Shown here: positions 1 to 5,989 of the stretch, piece after piece | How the letters are laid out: the number at the start of each line of letters is the position of its first letter | Position numbering within the stretch: position 1 is the stretch's first letter | Assembly: GCA_947375085.1 (NCBI GenBank) | Contig: CANCEQ010000091.1 | Span: 1 to 11,526, forward strand | Direction: 5' to 3' | DNA from: Flavobacteriales bacterium | GTDB lineage: Bacteria; Bacteroidota; Bacteroidia; Flavobacteriales; Crocinitomicaceae | Length of the DNA stretch: 11,526 nt | Program-made: the position numbers and the translations under genes | The notes under the pieces: model-generated | What the model saw: only the letters and a program-made list of their open reading frames with translations | What the model was told of the DNA's origin: nothing | The model's database searches: none

Positions 1-1356
1 CCGTCAACAATTAGTAATTCTGCATCTGGAACGTATGTTTTTACACCGACTTCAGGTTTATGTGCAACAACAGCAAATTTAAATGTGACTGTTACACCTT
101 CTACAACTCCAACATTTACAACTCCAAATGCTATTTGTGTAGGAGCTACAGCGCCAGTTTTACCGACGACTTCAAATAATTCAATTGTAGGTACTTGGAA
201 TCCATCAACGGTAAATAATACATCAACAGCGACTTATACATTTACTGCTTCAAGTGGATCTTGTATTAATACTGCAAATGTTACTGTAACAGTAAATTCA
301 GCTACAGTTCCTACTTTCTCTATTGCTTCAACATTATGTTCAGGAGCAACTGCACCAACCTTACCAACAACTTCAAACAATTCTATCGTTGGTACATGGA
401 GTCCTTCAGTTGTAAGTAATACTTCTTCTAATAGTTATACATTTACTCCGACAGGTAATTCATGTGTATCTCCAGTAGTAGTTCCGATTACAGTAACTAC
501 ATCTGTAACACCAACTTTCAATACAATTCAACCGATATGTTTAGGAGCTGTTGCACCAACATTACCAACAACTTCTACGAATTCAGTTACTGGGACTTGG
601 GCACCTTCTACGGTAAGTAATTTGACAACAGGTACATATGTATTCACTCCATCAACATCATGTGCTTCTTCTTACAATACAACAGTGATTGTAACGCCAA
701 ATTCTGTTCCGTCTTTTAATTTTGGAACTTCAATTTGTACTGGAGCAACTGCGCCAATTTTACCTTCTACTTCAGTAGAATCTGTACCAGGTACTTGGTC
801 TCCAGCTACAGTTAGTAATACAGCTTCAGCAACGTATTTGTTTACACCTTCTAATGGAGTTTGTGCTACAACTAAGTCTGTTTCTGTTACTGTAAGTCCT
901 GTAGTTGTTCCTGCATTTAATTTACCTTCAATTGTTTGTACAGGTTCAGTTGCTCCAACTTTACCGTTAACTTCTACAAATTCAGTTACAGGGACATGGT
1001 CGCCATCAACTGTAAGTACAACTACATCTCAATCTTATTTGTTTACACCTGCAAATGGATCATGTGCTTCATTGTTAGCAACAGCTATTACTGTTAGTAG
1101 TTGTGCAGGTATTGATGAAACAACTACATCTTTATTTAAAGTGTATCCAAATCCATCAAATGATGTTGTAACAATTTCTTTCTCAGATTTAATGTCTGTA
1201 AATGGTACAATTAATTTTGTAGCTACTGATGGGAAATTAATCGAGAAAAGAGAATATACAAATTCTTCAGTTGAAACTTTTGATGTGAAATCGTTAAACC
1301 CTGGTGTTTATTTCTTTCAAATCGGAAATACAATTGAAAAAGTGGTAGTTCAATAA
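1..1356 (+). CDS. Secreted repeat protein with T9SS C-terminal sorting domain (5' end outside window)
   Basis: The frame is open from base 1 and ends at TAA 1354-1356, so this is the C-terminal 451 residues of a longer protein; the GTG at 85 is internal, not a start. The visible part is one partial and five full repeats of about 67 residues. Each is rich in Thr/Ser/Pro, with the pattern P-T-F, then I/L-C-x-G-A-x-A-P, L-P-T-T-S, G-T-W-x-P-S, Y-x-F-T-P, and a second Cys. The two Cys per repeat suggest one disulfide per Ig-like beta-sandwich module (inference). The last 75 or so residues from YPNPSND (1144) to the end are a type A T9SS sorting domain (TIGR04183-like): YPNPS, TDGKL, L-N-P-G-V-Y, and a terminal K-V-V-V-Q. 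The protein is therefore exported through the outer membrane and probably attached to the surface or released. Adhesin or matrix role is possible, but no catalytic domain is visible. Confidence 0.9.
   Translation, partial: PSTISNSASGTYVFTPTSGLCATTANLNVTVTPSTTPTFTTPNAICVGATAPVLPTTSNNSIVGTWNPSTVNNTSTATYTFTASSGSCINTANVTVTVNSATVPTFSIASTLCSGATAPTLPTTSNNSIVGTWSPSVVSNTSSNSYTFTPTGNSCVSPVVVPITVTTSVTPTFNTIQPICLGAVAPTLPTTSTNSVTGTWAPSTVSNLTTGTYVFTPSTSCASSYNTTVIVTPNSVPSFNFGTSICTGATAPILPSTSVESVPGTWSPATVSNTASATYLFTPSNGVCATTKSVSVTVSPVVVPAFNLPSIVCTGSVAPTLPLTSTNSVTGTWSPSTVSTTTSQSYLFTPANGSCASLLATAITVSSCAGIDETTTSLFKVYPNPSNDVVTISFSDLMSVNGTINFVATDGKLIEKREYTNSSVETFDVKSLNPGVYFFQIGNTIEKVVVQ
109..1101 (+). repeat. Five tandem 67-codon repeats inside the secreted protein
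   Basis: Repeat units begin at the P-T/S/A-F codons at 109, 310, 511, 709 and 910, giving periods of 201, 201, 198 and 201 nt. A sixth, incomplete unit precedes them from base 1. Units are clearly alike in protein but diverged in DNA at third positions, so they are old duplications held by selection and not a recent slippage array. Confidence 0.9.
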
Positions 1357-1379
1357 TTAAATATAGTTAGTGTGATTGC

Positions 1380-1409
1380 AAAAGGACGTTCATTTTGAAC
1401 GTCCTTTTG
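1380..1409. terminator. Bidirectional rho-independent terminator
   Basis: A perfect 12-bp stem (AAAAGGACGTTC at 1380-1391, GAACGTCCTTTT at 1397-1408) encloses a 5-nt loop. A-run on one side and T-run on the other let it work for both strands. It lies exactly between the converging stops of the secreted repeat protein (1356) and the acetyltransferase (1414). Confidence 0.9.
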
Positions 1410-1413
1410 TGTT

Positions 1414-1851
1414 TTAACGGATTCCGTTTTTATCTAGGATTTTCACAAAATGAAATCCTTTTGGGCTAAAGCCTTGATTGTAATAAAAGCGATGAGCCTT
1501 AAAGTTGGTGGAGTAGGCATCCAAAACCTGAATCGTACAATTGTTTAAATGGGCTTTGTTATCGAGAAAGTCAGAAAGGATTTTACCGACACCTTTAGAA
1601 CGATATTCTTTAGAGACAATTACATTATCTAATTCCAAATATTTTCCACACCAAAGTTTTGTTCCAATCCAATAACCGCTGATACCCACACATTTTTCAT
1701 GTTCAAAAACCGCAATTTGCCCATAATTATTGGGAATCATTTCAGACAACATTTCGTAATATTGAATTTCTGTAAGAGTAGGGTAAAGTTCTTGCATTAC
1801 AGAAAGATGTGAAATCATTTCGTCTATTGTTTTTAGTTCTCGTATTTCCAT
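1414..1851 (-). CDS. GNAT-family N-acetyltransferase
   Basis: 145 residues, normal for a single-domain GNAT enzyme. Motif A with the acetyl-CoA pyrophosphate loop is visible as R84-S-K-G-V-G-K90 (R-x-x-G-x-G), preceded by the strand LDNVIVSKEY. Motif B is A119-H-R-F-Y-Y-N-Q-G-F128, the usual place of the general-acid Tyr. The N-terminal part resembles aminoglycoside-N-acetyltransferase-like and Ard1-like small GNATs, but the acceptor substrate cannot be told from sequence; small-molecule amine or peptide N-terminus are both possible. The protein is cytoplasmic, with no signal peptide. The gene stands alone, converging on the T9SS gene and diverging from rpsP. I found no clear Bacteroidota promoter box upstream on this strand. 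The ATG at 1851 is the first in frame and gives the standard GNAT N-terminus. Confidence 0.9.
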   Translation of the reverse strand: MEIRELKTIDEMISHLSVMQELYPTLTEIQYYEMLSEMIPNNYGQIAVFEHEKCVGISGYWIGTKLWCGKYLELDNVIVSKEYRSKGVGKILSDFLDNKAHLNNCTIQVLDAYSTNFKAHRFYYNQGFSPKGFHFVKILDKNGIR

Positions 1852-1919
1852 CGTATGAAATTTAGTATTGAAAAGTATGTAAAAGTATAAAATGAATCGA
1901 CTCCTTAAAATGATAAAAA

Positions 1920-1946
1920 TTAGTTTTACTAATGAAGTAAAATTAA
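1920..1946. other. Inverted repeat between acetyltransferase and rpsP
   Basis: TTAGTTTTACT (1920-1930) and AGTAAAATTAA (1936-1946) form an 11-bp stem with one G-T pair and a 5-nt AATGA loop. It lies about 20 bp upstream of the likely rpsP -33 box. It could be an operator or a weak hairpin; nothing in the sequence decides. Confidence 0.4.
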
Positions 1947-1962
1947 ATAAACACTTGATGCT

Positions 1963-1992
1963 ATTGTAGTATAGAAAAAAAGACTATCTTTG
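1963..1992 (+). promoter_or_regulatory. Bacteroidota promoter for rpsP-rimM-trmN6
   Basis: TATCTTTG at 1985-1992 matches the Bacteroidota -7 consensus TAnnTTTG perfectly. An ATTG at 1963-1966 fits the -33 element with an 18-nt gap. Transcription would begin near 1999, leaving a leader of about 50 nt before the rpsP ATG. Confidence 0.8.
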
Positions 1993-2016
1993 CACCCAAA
2001 TAATTTATTTATTAAC

Positions 2017-2033
2017 TGAGGTTTCGCACCTCA
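2017..2033 (+). promoter_or_regulatory. Leader hairpin of rpsP mRNA
   Basis: TGAGGT (2017-2022) pairs with ACCTCA (2028-2033) around the loop TTCGC. It falls wholly inside the predicted 5' UTR and ends 17 nt before the start codon. This is where a ribosomal-protein leader could be regulated or stabilised; the function is not shown. Confidence 0.5.
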
Positions 2034-2050
2034 AATTATAAAACAAAAAA

Positions 2051-2593
2051 ATGGCAACACGTATTAGATTGCAAAGACACGGGAAAAAAGGGAAACCATT
2101 TTTCCATTTAGTAGCTGCTGACTCAAGAGCTAGAAGAGATGGTAAATTCATCGAGAAATTAGGAGTGTACAATCCAAACACAAATCCAGCAACTATCGAA
2201 ATTAACTTCGATCGTACTTTAAACTGGGTTCAAACTGGAGCTGAAATGACTGATACTGCTCGTGCTATCCTTTCTTACAAAGGAGTTCTTTACAAAAATC
2301 ACTTAGTGAATGGAGTAAAAAAAGGAGCTTTAACATTAGAAGAAGTTGAAACTCGTTTCGCTGCTTGGGAAGCTGAAAAAGCTGCTAAAATTGATGCTAA
2401 AAAAGCTGGTTTAGGTCAGTCTGTTGAAGCTATCAAAGCTGAAAGATTAAAAGCTGAAGTTGCTGCAAATGCTGCAAAAGCGAAAGCGATTGAATTAAAA
2501 AACACTCCTGCTGTAGAAGAGGAAGTTGCTGTTGAAGAAGAAGCTCCAGAAGCTTCAGCTGAAGAAGCAACTGAAGAAGATTCAGCAGAATAA
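2051..2593 (+). CDS. rpsP: 30S ribosomal protein S16 (bS16)
   Basis: The first 85 or so residues are a canonical bS16: M-A-T-R-I-R-L-Q-R-H-G-K-K at the N-terminus, F-H-L-V-A-A-D-S-R-A-R-R-D-G at about 18-31, and I-E-K-L-G-V-Y-N-P at 34-42. bS16 binds 16S rRNA early in 30S assembly. At 180 residues it is about twice the usual length. The extra part is an Ala/Lys-rich helix-forming stretch followed by a Glu-rich acidic tail (about residues 150-180). Such tails are common on S16 in Bacteroidota and are not by themselves odd. It is the first gene of a run with rimM (13-nt gap) and the methyltransferase, behind a strong promoter. Confidence 0.97.
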   Translation: MATRIRLQRHGKKGKPFFHLVAADSRARRDGKFIEKLGVYNPNTNPATIEINFDRTLNWVQTGAEMTDTARAILSYKGVLYKNHLVNGVKKGALTLEEVETRFAAWEAEKAAKIDAKKAGLGQSVEAIKAERLKAEVAANAAKAKAIELKNTPAVEEEVAVEEEAPEASAEEATEEDSAE

Positions 2594-2606
2594 AAAACAC
2601 TAGTGA

Positions 2607-3134
2607 ATGAATAAAGCAGATTGCTTTCATTTAGGACACGTAGCGAAACTTCACGGATATAAAGGTGAAGTTTCGTTGTTTTTGGACGTTACGAATCCTA
2701 GTGATTATACCAAAATTGAGAGTTTGTATATTGAGATTAATGATCAATTAACTCCTTTTTTTATAGAATCGTTTATTCTGAAAAATCACCCTTTTGCACT
2801 TGTTAAATTCGAAGGAGTTAACAATGAAAATGATGCAAAAATCATCGATCATAAAGATCTTTATCTTCCAGCTACTTTCTTGAAACAATTATCGGGTACA
2901 AATTTCTACGATCACGAAGTGGTAGGATTTAAATGTATTGACGGTAATTATGGTGAAGTAGGAATTATTCAAGGAGTTATCGATTTATCTATCAATCCAT
3001 TATTGCAAATTATGAACGGTGAAAAAGAAGTTTTGGTTCCGTTGATTAAAAATTTGGTAACAAAAGTGGATAGAGAAAATAAAGAGTTACATATTGTAGC
3101 TCCGGTAGGATTAATTGAAATCTATTTAGATTAA
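2607..3134 (+). CDS. rimM: 16S rRNA processing/maturation factor RimM
   Basis: 175 residues, the usual RimM length. The N-terminal RimM domain opens with F-H-L-G-H-V-A-K-L-H-G-Y-K-G-E-V, the family signature. The C-terminal half is a PRC-barrel, with F-Y-D-H-E-V-V-G-F at about 97-105, N-P-L-L-Q-I near 128-133 and E-V-L-V-P-L-I near 139-145. RimM is a cytoplasmic assembly factor that binds S19 and helps mature the 16S 3' (head) domain. Its place directly after rpsP is the classic order. The usual partner trmD is absent here, which is common outside Proteobacteria. The ATG at 2607 gives the normal N-terminus with no overlap with rpsP. Confidence 0.95.
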   Translation: MNKADCFHLGHVAKLHGYKGEVSLFLDVTNPSDYTKIESLYIEINDQLTPFFIESFILKNHPFALVKFEGVNNENDAKIIDHKDLYLPATFLKQLSGTNFYDHEVVGFKCIDGNYGEVGIIQGVIDLSINPLLQIMNGEKEVLVPLIKNLVTKVDRENKELHIVAPVGLIEIYLD

Positions 3135-3164
3135 TTTCAATCCCTCAATCTAAAACTCAAAGTT

Positions 3165-3866
3165 ATGTCTGTTTTTCGGTTTAAAGAATTTTCAATAATT
3201 CAGGACCGATCAGCGATGAAAGTCGGAACGGATGCAATGCTTCTAGGTTCTTTCATAGAATCCAATCAAAAAGGAAATTGTTTAGAAATTGGAACGGGAA
3301 CTGGTGTTATATCATTAATGATAGCACAAAGATCGCCAGAACTTAGGATAACGGCCTTAGAGATTGATTCTGAAAGTCTAGAAGAGGCGATTCAAAATTT
3401 TCAAAATTCACCTTGGAAAGATAGAGTAGAAGGTGTTCTTTGTAATTTTTTAGAATATTCAACTTCTGAAAGATTCGATTTAATCGTTTCAAATCCTCCA
3501 TATTTTGAAAATGGTTTATTGAATGAGTCTAAACGAAAAGCTTTTTCGCGACATGAAGCAAGTTTACCTTTGATTAATTTATTTCAAAAAAGTAAAGAGT
3601 TGCTAACTGAAAATGGAGTGTTTGCGCTTATACTACCTTTTCAAACTTCTAAAAAATGGATTGAGAATGGATTGAAAATGAAACTCTATTGCTTTAAAGA
3701 AATAATCATTTACGGAAAACTAAATCTACCTAAAAGATCTATTTTGTTTTTTTCTAAAGAGAATAAAAAAATCATGAATGAAGAATTAATTATTCGTAAT
3801 TTGGATGATATGTATACAGATGAGTATAAACGATTGACGATTGATTTTCATGGGGTGGAATTGTGA
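3165..3866 (+). CDS. trmN6: tRNA1(Val) (adenine(37)-N6)-methyltransferase (TrmN6/YfiC-like)
   Basis: 233 residues, a class I SAM-dependent methyltransferase. The N-terminus carries the typical family run M18-K-V-G-T-D-A-M-L-L-G28. SAM motif I is L40-E-I-G-T-G-T-G47, the acidic ribose-binding end of strand 2 is at about E66-I-D68, and the catalytic N-P-P-Y for exocyclic-amine methylation is residues 110-113. This combination is that of YfiC/TrmN6, which makes m6A37 in tRNA1(Val). A rRNA or protein-glutamine substrate (HemK/RsmC-like) is less likely because of the short N-terminus. It follows rimM by 30 nt and is probably cotranscribed, making an rRNA/tRNA maturation block. Confidence 0.88.
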   Translation: MSVFRFKEFSIIQDRSAMKVGTDAMLLGSFIESNQKGNCLEIGTGTGVISLMIAQRSPELRITALEIDSESLEEAIQNFQNSPWKDRVEGVLCNFLEYSTSERFDLIVSNPPYFENGLLNESKRKAFSRHEASLPLINLFQKSKELLTENGVFALILPFQTSKKWIENGLKMKLYCFKEIIIYGKLNLPKRSILFFSKENKKIMNEELIIRNLDDMYTDEYKRLTIDFHGVEL

Positions 3867-3907
3867 ATTTTAAAAATAGAATAAATTTAATTTTACTTAG
3901 ATTTTAT

Positions 3908-3915
3908 TAAATTTG
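3908..3915 (+). promoter_or_regulatory. Possible -7 box for the secreted unknown protein
   Basis: TAAATTTG matches TAnnTTTG and lies 18 nt before the ATG at 3934. No convincing -33 TTG is present at the right distance, so this is a weak call in very AT-rich DNA. Confidence 0.4.
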
Positions 3916-3933
3916 AGTTTTTAAAAAAAATGT

Positions 3934-4449
3934 ATGGAAATTAAAAAAATCTTGACATTAATTATTTTGTTATTTAGCCAAAGTGTTTTTTGTCAACAGA
4001 CTAAGGAAGCAACTTTATCAGTCGAAAACCATGTAAATATTTCTAACGATTTAAGAATTGAATTATTAGACACATTTAAGAAAATGATTTCTCAAGGTTT
4101 ATATTGTTATCCAGAAATCCCTAGAAGAGCTTTCAAAAAGTGTAGTAAACGATTTTTTATTCCTAAATCAGAAATTTTAGCATTATGTGATACTGAAATA
4201 TTTGGTTCAGGAAGAATAGGATTGGCTGTAGGTACGAGTGGTATTTATTTCAAGAATGACTGGACATCAGCAATGCCAGGACGTTTTTTTATTTCGTTTT
4301 CGGATTTTAAAAATATAAAAGTTAATAAATCAATTCGAGATGAAATTCAAATTGGCGATTTTTATTTTAATAACACTGTAGGAAATTGTTCTTCAGAATT
4401 TATTGTTAATTTACTAACGATGATACAAAAAAAAGTAAATGAGAAATAA
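3934..4449 (+). CDS. Secreted protein of unknown function
   Basis: 171 residues with an N-terminal signal peptide (M-E-I-K-K, a hydrophobic run, and likely cleavage after S-V-F-C or nearby, before Q-Q-T). No lipobox serine/alanine context is convincing for the Cys at 20, though lipidation cannot be ruled out. The middle holds a Cys pair (about 57 and 69). It is followed by a segment rich in beta-strand pattern, I-F-G-S-G-R-I-G-L-A-V, G-I-Y-F-K-N-D-W and F-I-S-F-S-D-F-K-N-I-K-V. That pattern of strands resembles small bacterial PH-like domains that end in a turn around F-S-D/E-F-K/L. This resemblance is from memory and weak. I do not recognise a named family. It stands alone between the methyltransferase and the Cys-protein A gene, with no operon partner. 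Confidence 0.75.
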   Translation: MEIKKILTLIILLFSQSVFCQQTKEATLSVENHVNISNDLRIELLDTFKKMISQGLYCYPEIPRRAFKKCSKRFFIPKSEILALCDTEIFGSGRIGLAVGTSGIYFKNDWTSAMPGRFFISFSDFKNIKVNKSIRDEIQIGDFYFNNTVGNCSSEFIVNLLTMIQKKVNEK

Positions 4450-4487
4450 TTTAGATTATAATAGTTATTAATTTGATTATTATTTTA

Positions 4488-4521
4488 TTTGTATTTCAAA
4501 TTTGATTAAATAGTATATTTG
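4488..4521 (+). promoter_or_regulatory. Bacteroidota promoter for small Cys protein A
   Basis: TATATTTG at 4514-4521 matches the TAnnTTTG -7 box, with TTTG at 4488-4491 as a -33 candidate 22 nt upstream. Transcription would start near 4528, about 15 nt before the TTG start codon at 4543. Confidence 0.7.
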
Positions 4522-4542
4522 CAAAAATAAAAAGTAATAAAA

Positions 4543-4944
4543 TTGAGATTTTTATTCCTGATAGTATTTACATTAACAGTTCTTTTGCAGTCACTGCAAG
4601 GGTTCTTTACGATTGTAAATTGGAAAATAAATCAAGCTGAATTAACTGCAAAATATTGTGTAAACAAAGCAAAACCGATGCTGAAGTGTAACGGTAAATG
4701 TTATTTAGCGAAACAATTGAAAAAACAAGAGGAACAAGACAAAGCAGAGTTCAATAAGAAATCAAAAAGTCAGGTTCCAAAATTTAAAAAAATCAAAGAA
4801 GGAGAGATATTCAATGACATTCAGTCAGTTGATTATATTTTAGCAATACAAAATAATAAAAATAATAAACCTTCTACATCATTTTCAGTCGAATATTCTT
4901 TCGATGAAATTTCTAAATGTTTTCAACCACCCCAATTTTCGTAG
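4543..4944 (+). CDS. Small membrane-anchored CNGKCYL protein A (unknown function)
   Basis: 133 residues from a TTG start; no ATG occurs in the N-terminal region, and the TTG gives an N-terminus matching the paralog at 10062. Residues 2-25 are one hydrophobic helix (signal anchor or signal peptide). It is followed by a conserved Cys block with Cys39, Cys49 and Cys53 (C-x9-C-x3-C) ending in C49-N-G-K-C-Y-L-A-K-Q-L59. Next comes a Lys/Glu/Gln-rich charged stretch (about 60-85), then a less structured tail ending in Q-P-P-Q-F-S. The Cys block would lie outside the cytoplasmic membrane. Three Cys in this spacing could bind a metal or be redox active, and the copper-linked genes downstream favour a Cu(I) role, but this is inference. 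I do not recognise a named family. Confidence 0.85.
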   Translation: MRFLFLIVFTLTVLLQSLQGFFTIVNWKINQAELTAKYCVNKAKPMLKCNGKCYLAKQLKKQEEQDKAEFNKKSKSQVPKFKKIKEGEIFNDIQSVDYILAIQNNKNNKPSTSFSVEYSFDEISKCFQPPQFS

Positions 4945-4952
4945 TTATTTTC

Positions 4953-5050
4953 TTTTACCACAGAGTAGAATGAGTTTTGCGCAGAGTTTCACAGAGTTTT
5001 AATAAAATTCTGAGATTCTTTTTATACTCCTTTGCGATATCTGTGGTTAA
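4953..5050. repeat. CACAGAG-type intergenic inverted repeat, copy 1
   Basis: Outer arms ACCACAGA (4957-4964) and TCTGTGGT (5040-5047) are perfectly complementary. Between them lie CAGAG-containing units, including C-A-G-A-G-T-T-T-C-A-C-A-G-A-G. It fills most of the 183-nt gap between small Cys protein A and the first MbnP gene and resembles the larger copy at 10435-10634. Confidence 0.75.
4992..5023 (+). terminator. Probable rho-independent terminator after small Cys protein A
   Basis: Within the repeat, CAGAGTTTT (4992-5000) pairs with AAAATTCTG (5004-5012), one G-T wobble, 3-nt loop AAT. A T-rich tract (TTCTTTTT, about 5016-5023) follows. It would separate Cys protein A from the MbnP gene transcript. 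Confidence 0.55.
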
Positions 5051-5127
5051 ATTTTATCGATTAATTAATTACGAAAATAATTTCTGAACAAGTAAAATAT
5101 AAACTGTTTGGATTAAAAAATAATAAA

Positions 5128-5922
5128 ATGAAAACATTAAAAATTTCAATGATCGCCCTTTTAGGGTTAGCTTTAACATTATCAACTTCTTGTAAAAAAG
5201 AAACAGTAGAACCAACTCCAACACCAGCTGTTGATCCAGGAAAAGGTTCTGTATCGATCGTTTTAACTCATAAATGGGGAATGATGAACGAACAAAATTT
5301 TGTTTTAGGTTCTGATTTAATTCATCCAATGCACCATGATACCTTGAATTTTTCTAAATTAAAATATTATGTTTCTAATGTGAAATTCAAAAAAACGGAT
5401 GGGACGTATTTTGTACATCCAGAAAGTTATTTCTTGGTTGATTTAGCAGATTTAGCTACAACTACATTGGCTATTGCAGATGTACCAGCAGCTGATTATA
5501 CTGAAATGAGTTATACTTTAGGTGTTGATAGTGCTAGAAATTGTTCAGGTGCTCAAACAGGTGCATTAGATCCTGTAAATACAATGTTCTGGAGTTGGAA
5601 TTCAGGTTATATTGCAACTAAAGCTGAAGGTAATTACATGAAAAACAAAGTTTCTACTCCATTTGTATTTCATTTAGGAGGTTTCAAAGGTGCGACTAAT
5701 GTTGTTACTACTAAAACGATTTCTTTTTCAGCAAACAATTTGACTATAACTAAAGATAAAACTTCTAAAGTTAAAATTACAGTGAATCCAGGTACATTGT
5801 TTCATACTACAAGTGTAAAAACATTAGATATGATTCATATGCCTGGTGCTGATGCTGTTTCTATGGCGGTAGGATTTTACACCCATTCTTATGGCTTCAT
5901 GTTTGATGCTATTGAAGAGTAA
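5128..5922 (+). CDS. MbnP-like copper-associated lipoprotein (canonical type)
   Basis: 264 residues. Signal peptide with lipobox S-T-S-C22, so a lipid-anchored envelope protein. The mature part matches the MbnP family: Y80-Y-V-S-N-V-K-F (about 80-87), G132-V-D-S-A-R-N138, G145-A-L-D-P, M153-F-W-S-W-N-S-G-Y161, E167-G168 and F181-H-L-G-G185. In methanotroph MbnP a tryptophan is oxidised to kynurenine by the partner MbnH and then takes part in copper binding. Trp155 and Trp157 here sit in the corresponding signature. Additional His residues (66, 69, 70, 182, 226, 237, 253) could be metal ligands. The next gene is the MbnH-like enzyme, but a perfect hairpin with T-run lies between, so this gene is probably expressed more strongly than those downstream. 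No methanobactin genes are in view. I saw no clear -7 box upstream. Confidence 0.88.
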   Translation: MKTLKISMIALLGLALTLSTSCKKETVEPTPTPAVDPGKGSVSIVLTHKWGMMNEQNFVLGSDLIHPMHHDTLNFSKLKYYVSNVKFKKTDGTYFVHPESYFLVDLADLATTTLAIADVPAADYTEMSYTLGVDSARNCSGAQTGALDPVNTMFWSWNSGYIATKAEGNYMKNKVSTPFVFHLGGFKGATNVVTTKTISFSANNLTITKDKTSKVKITVNPGTLFHTTSVKTLDMIHMPGADAVSMAVGFYTHSYGFMFDAIEE

Positions 5923-5937
5923 TATTTATCAATAATT

Positions 5938-5976
5938 AACTTAAGTCTTAATATACTTTTTAAGACTTAAGTTTTT
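5938..5976 (+). terminator. Strong intercistronic hairpin/terminator between mbnP-like and mbnH-like genes
   Basis: A perfect 14-bp stem (5938-5951 with 5960-5973), 8-nt loop, and a TTTTT run at 5972-5976, just 14 nt before the next start codon. No promoter fits in the space after it. It thus looks like a partial terminator or 3' stabiliser setting the ratio of upstream to downstream products. Confidence 0.85.
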
Positions 5977-5989
5977 AATCTTTCTCAAA

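Noticed and set aside
85..87. GTG as true start of the first gene
   Set aside because: The reading frame and the repeat pattern continue upstream to base 1, so it is internal.
2433..2630. Minus-strand reading frame rich in Leu and Gln
   Set aside because: It is the antisense of the Ala/Glu-rich S16 tail; the low-complexity codons create it. No promoter or plausible protein.
5100..5111. Possible -7 box ACTGTTTG before the canonical MbnP gene
   Set aside because: The TA of TAnnTTTG is missing and no -33 element fits, so it was not listed as a promoter.
5069..5329. Minus-strand reading frame over the start of the canonical MbnP gene
   Set aside because: Antisense to a well-supported lipoprotein, no family pattern.
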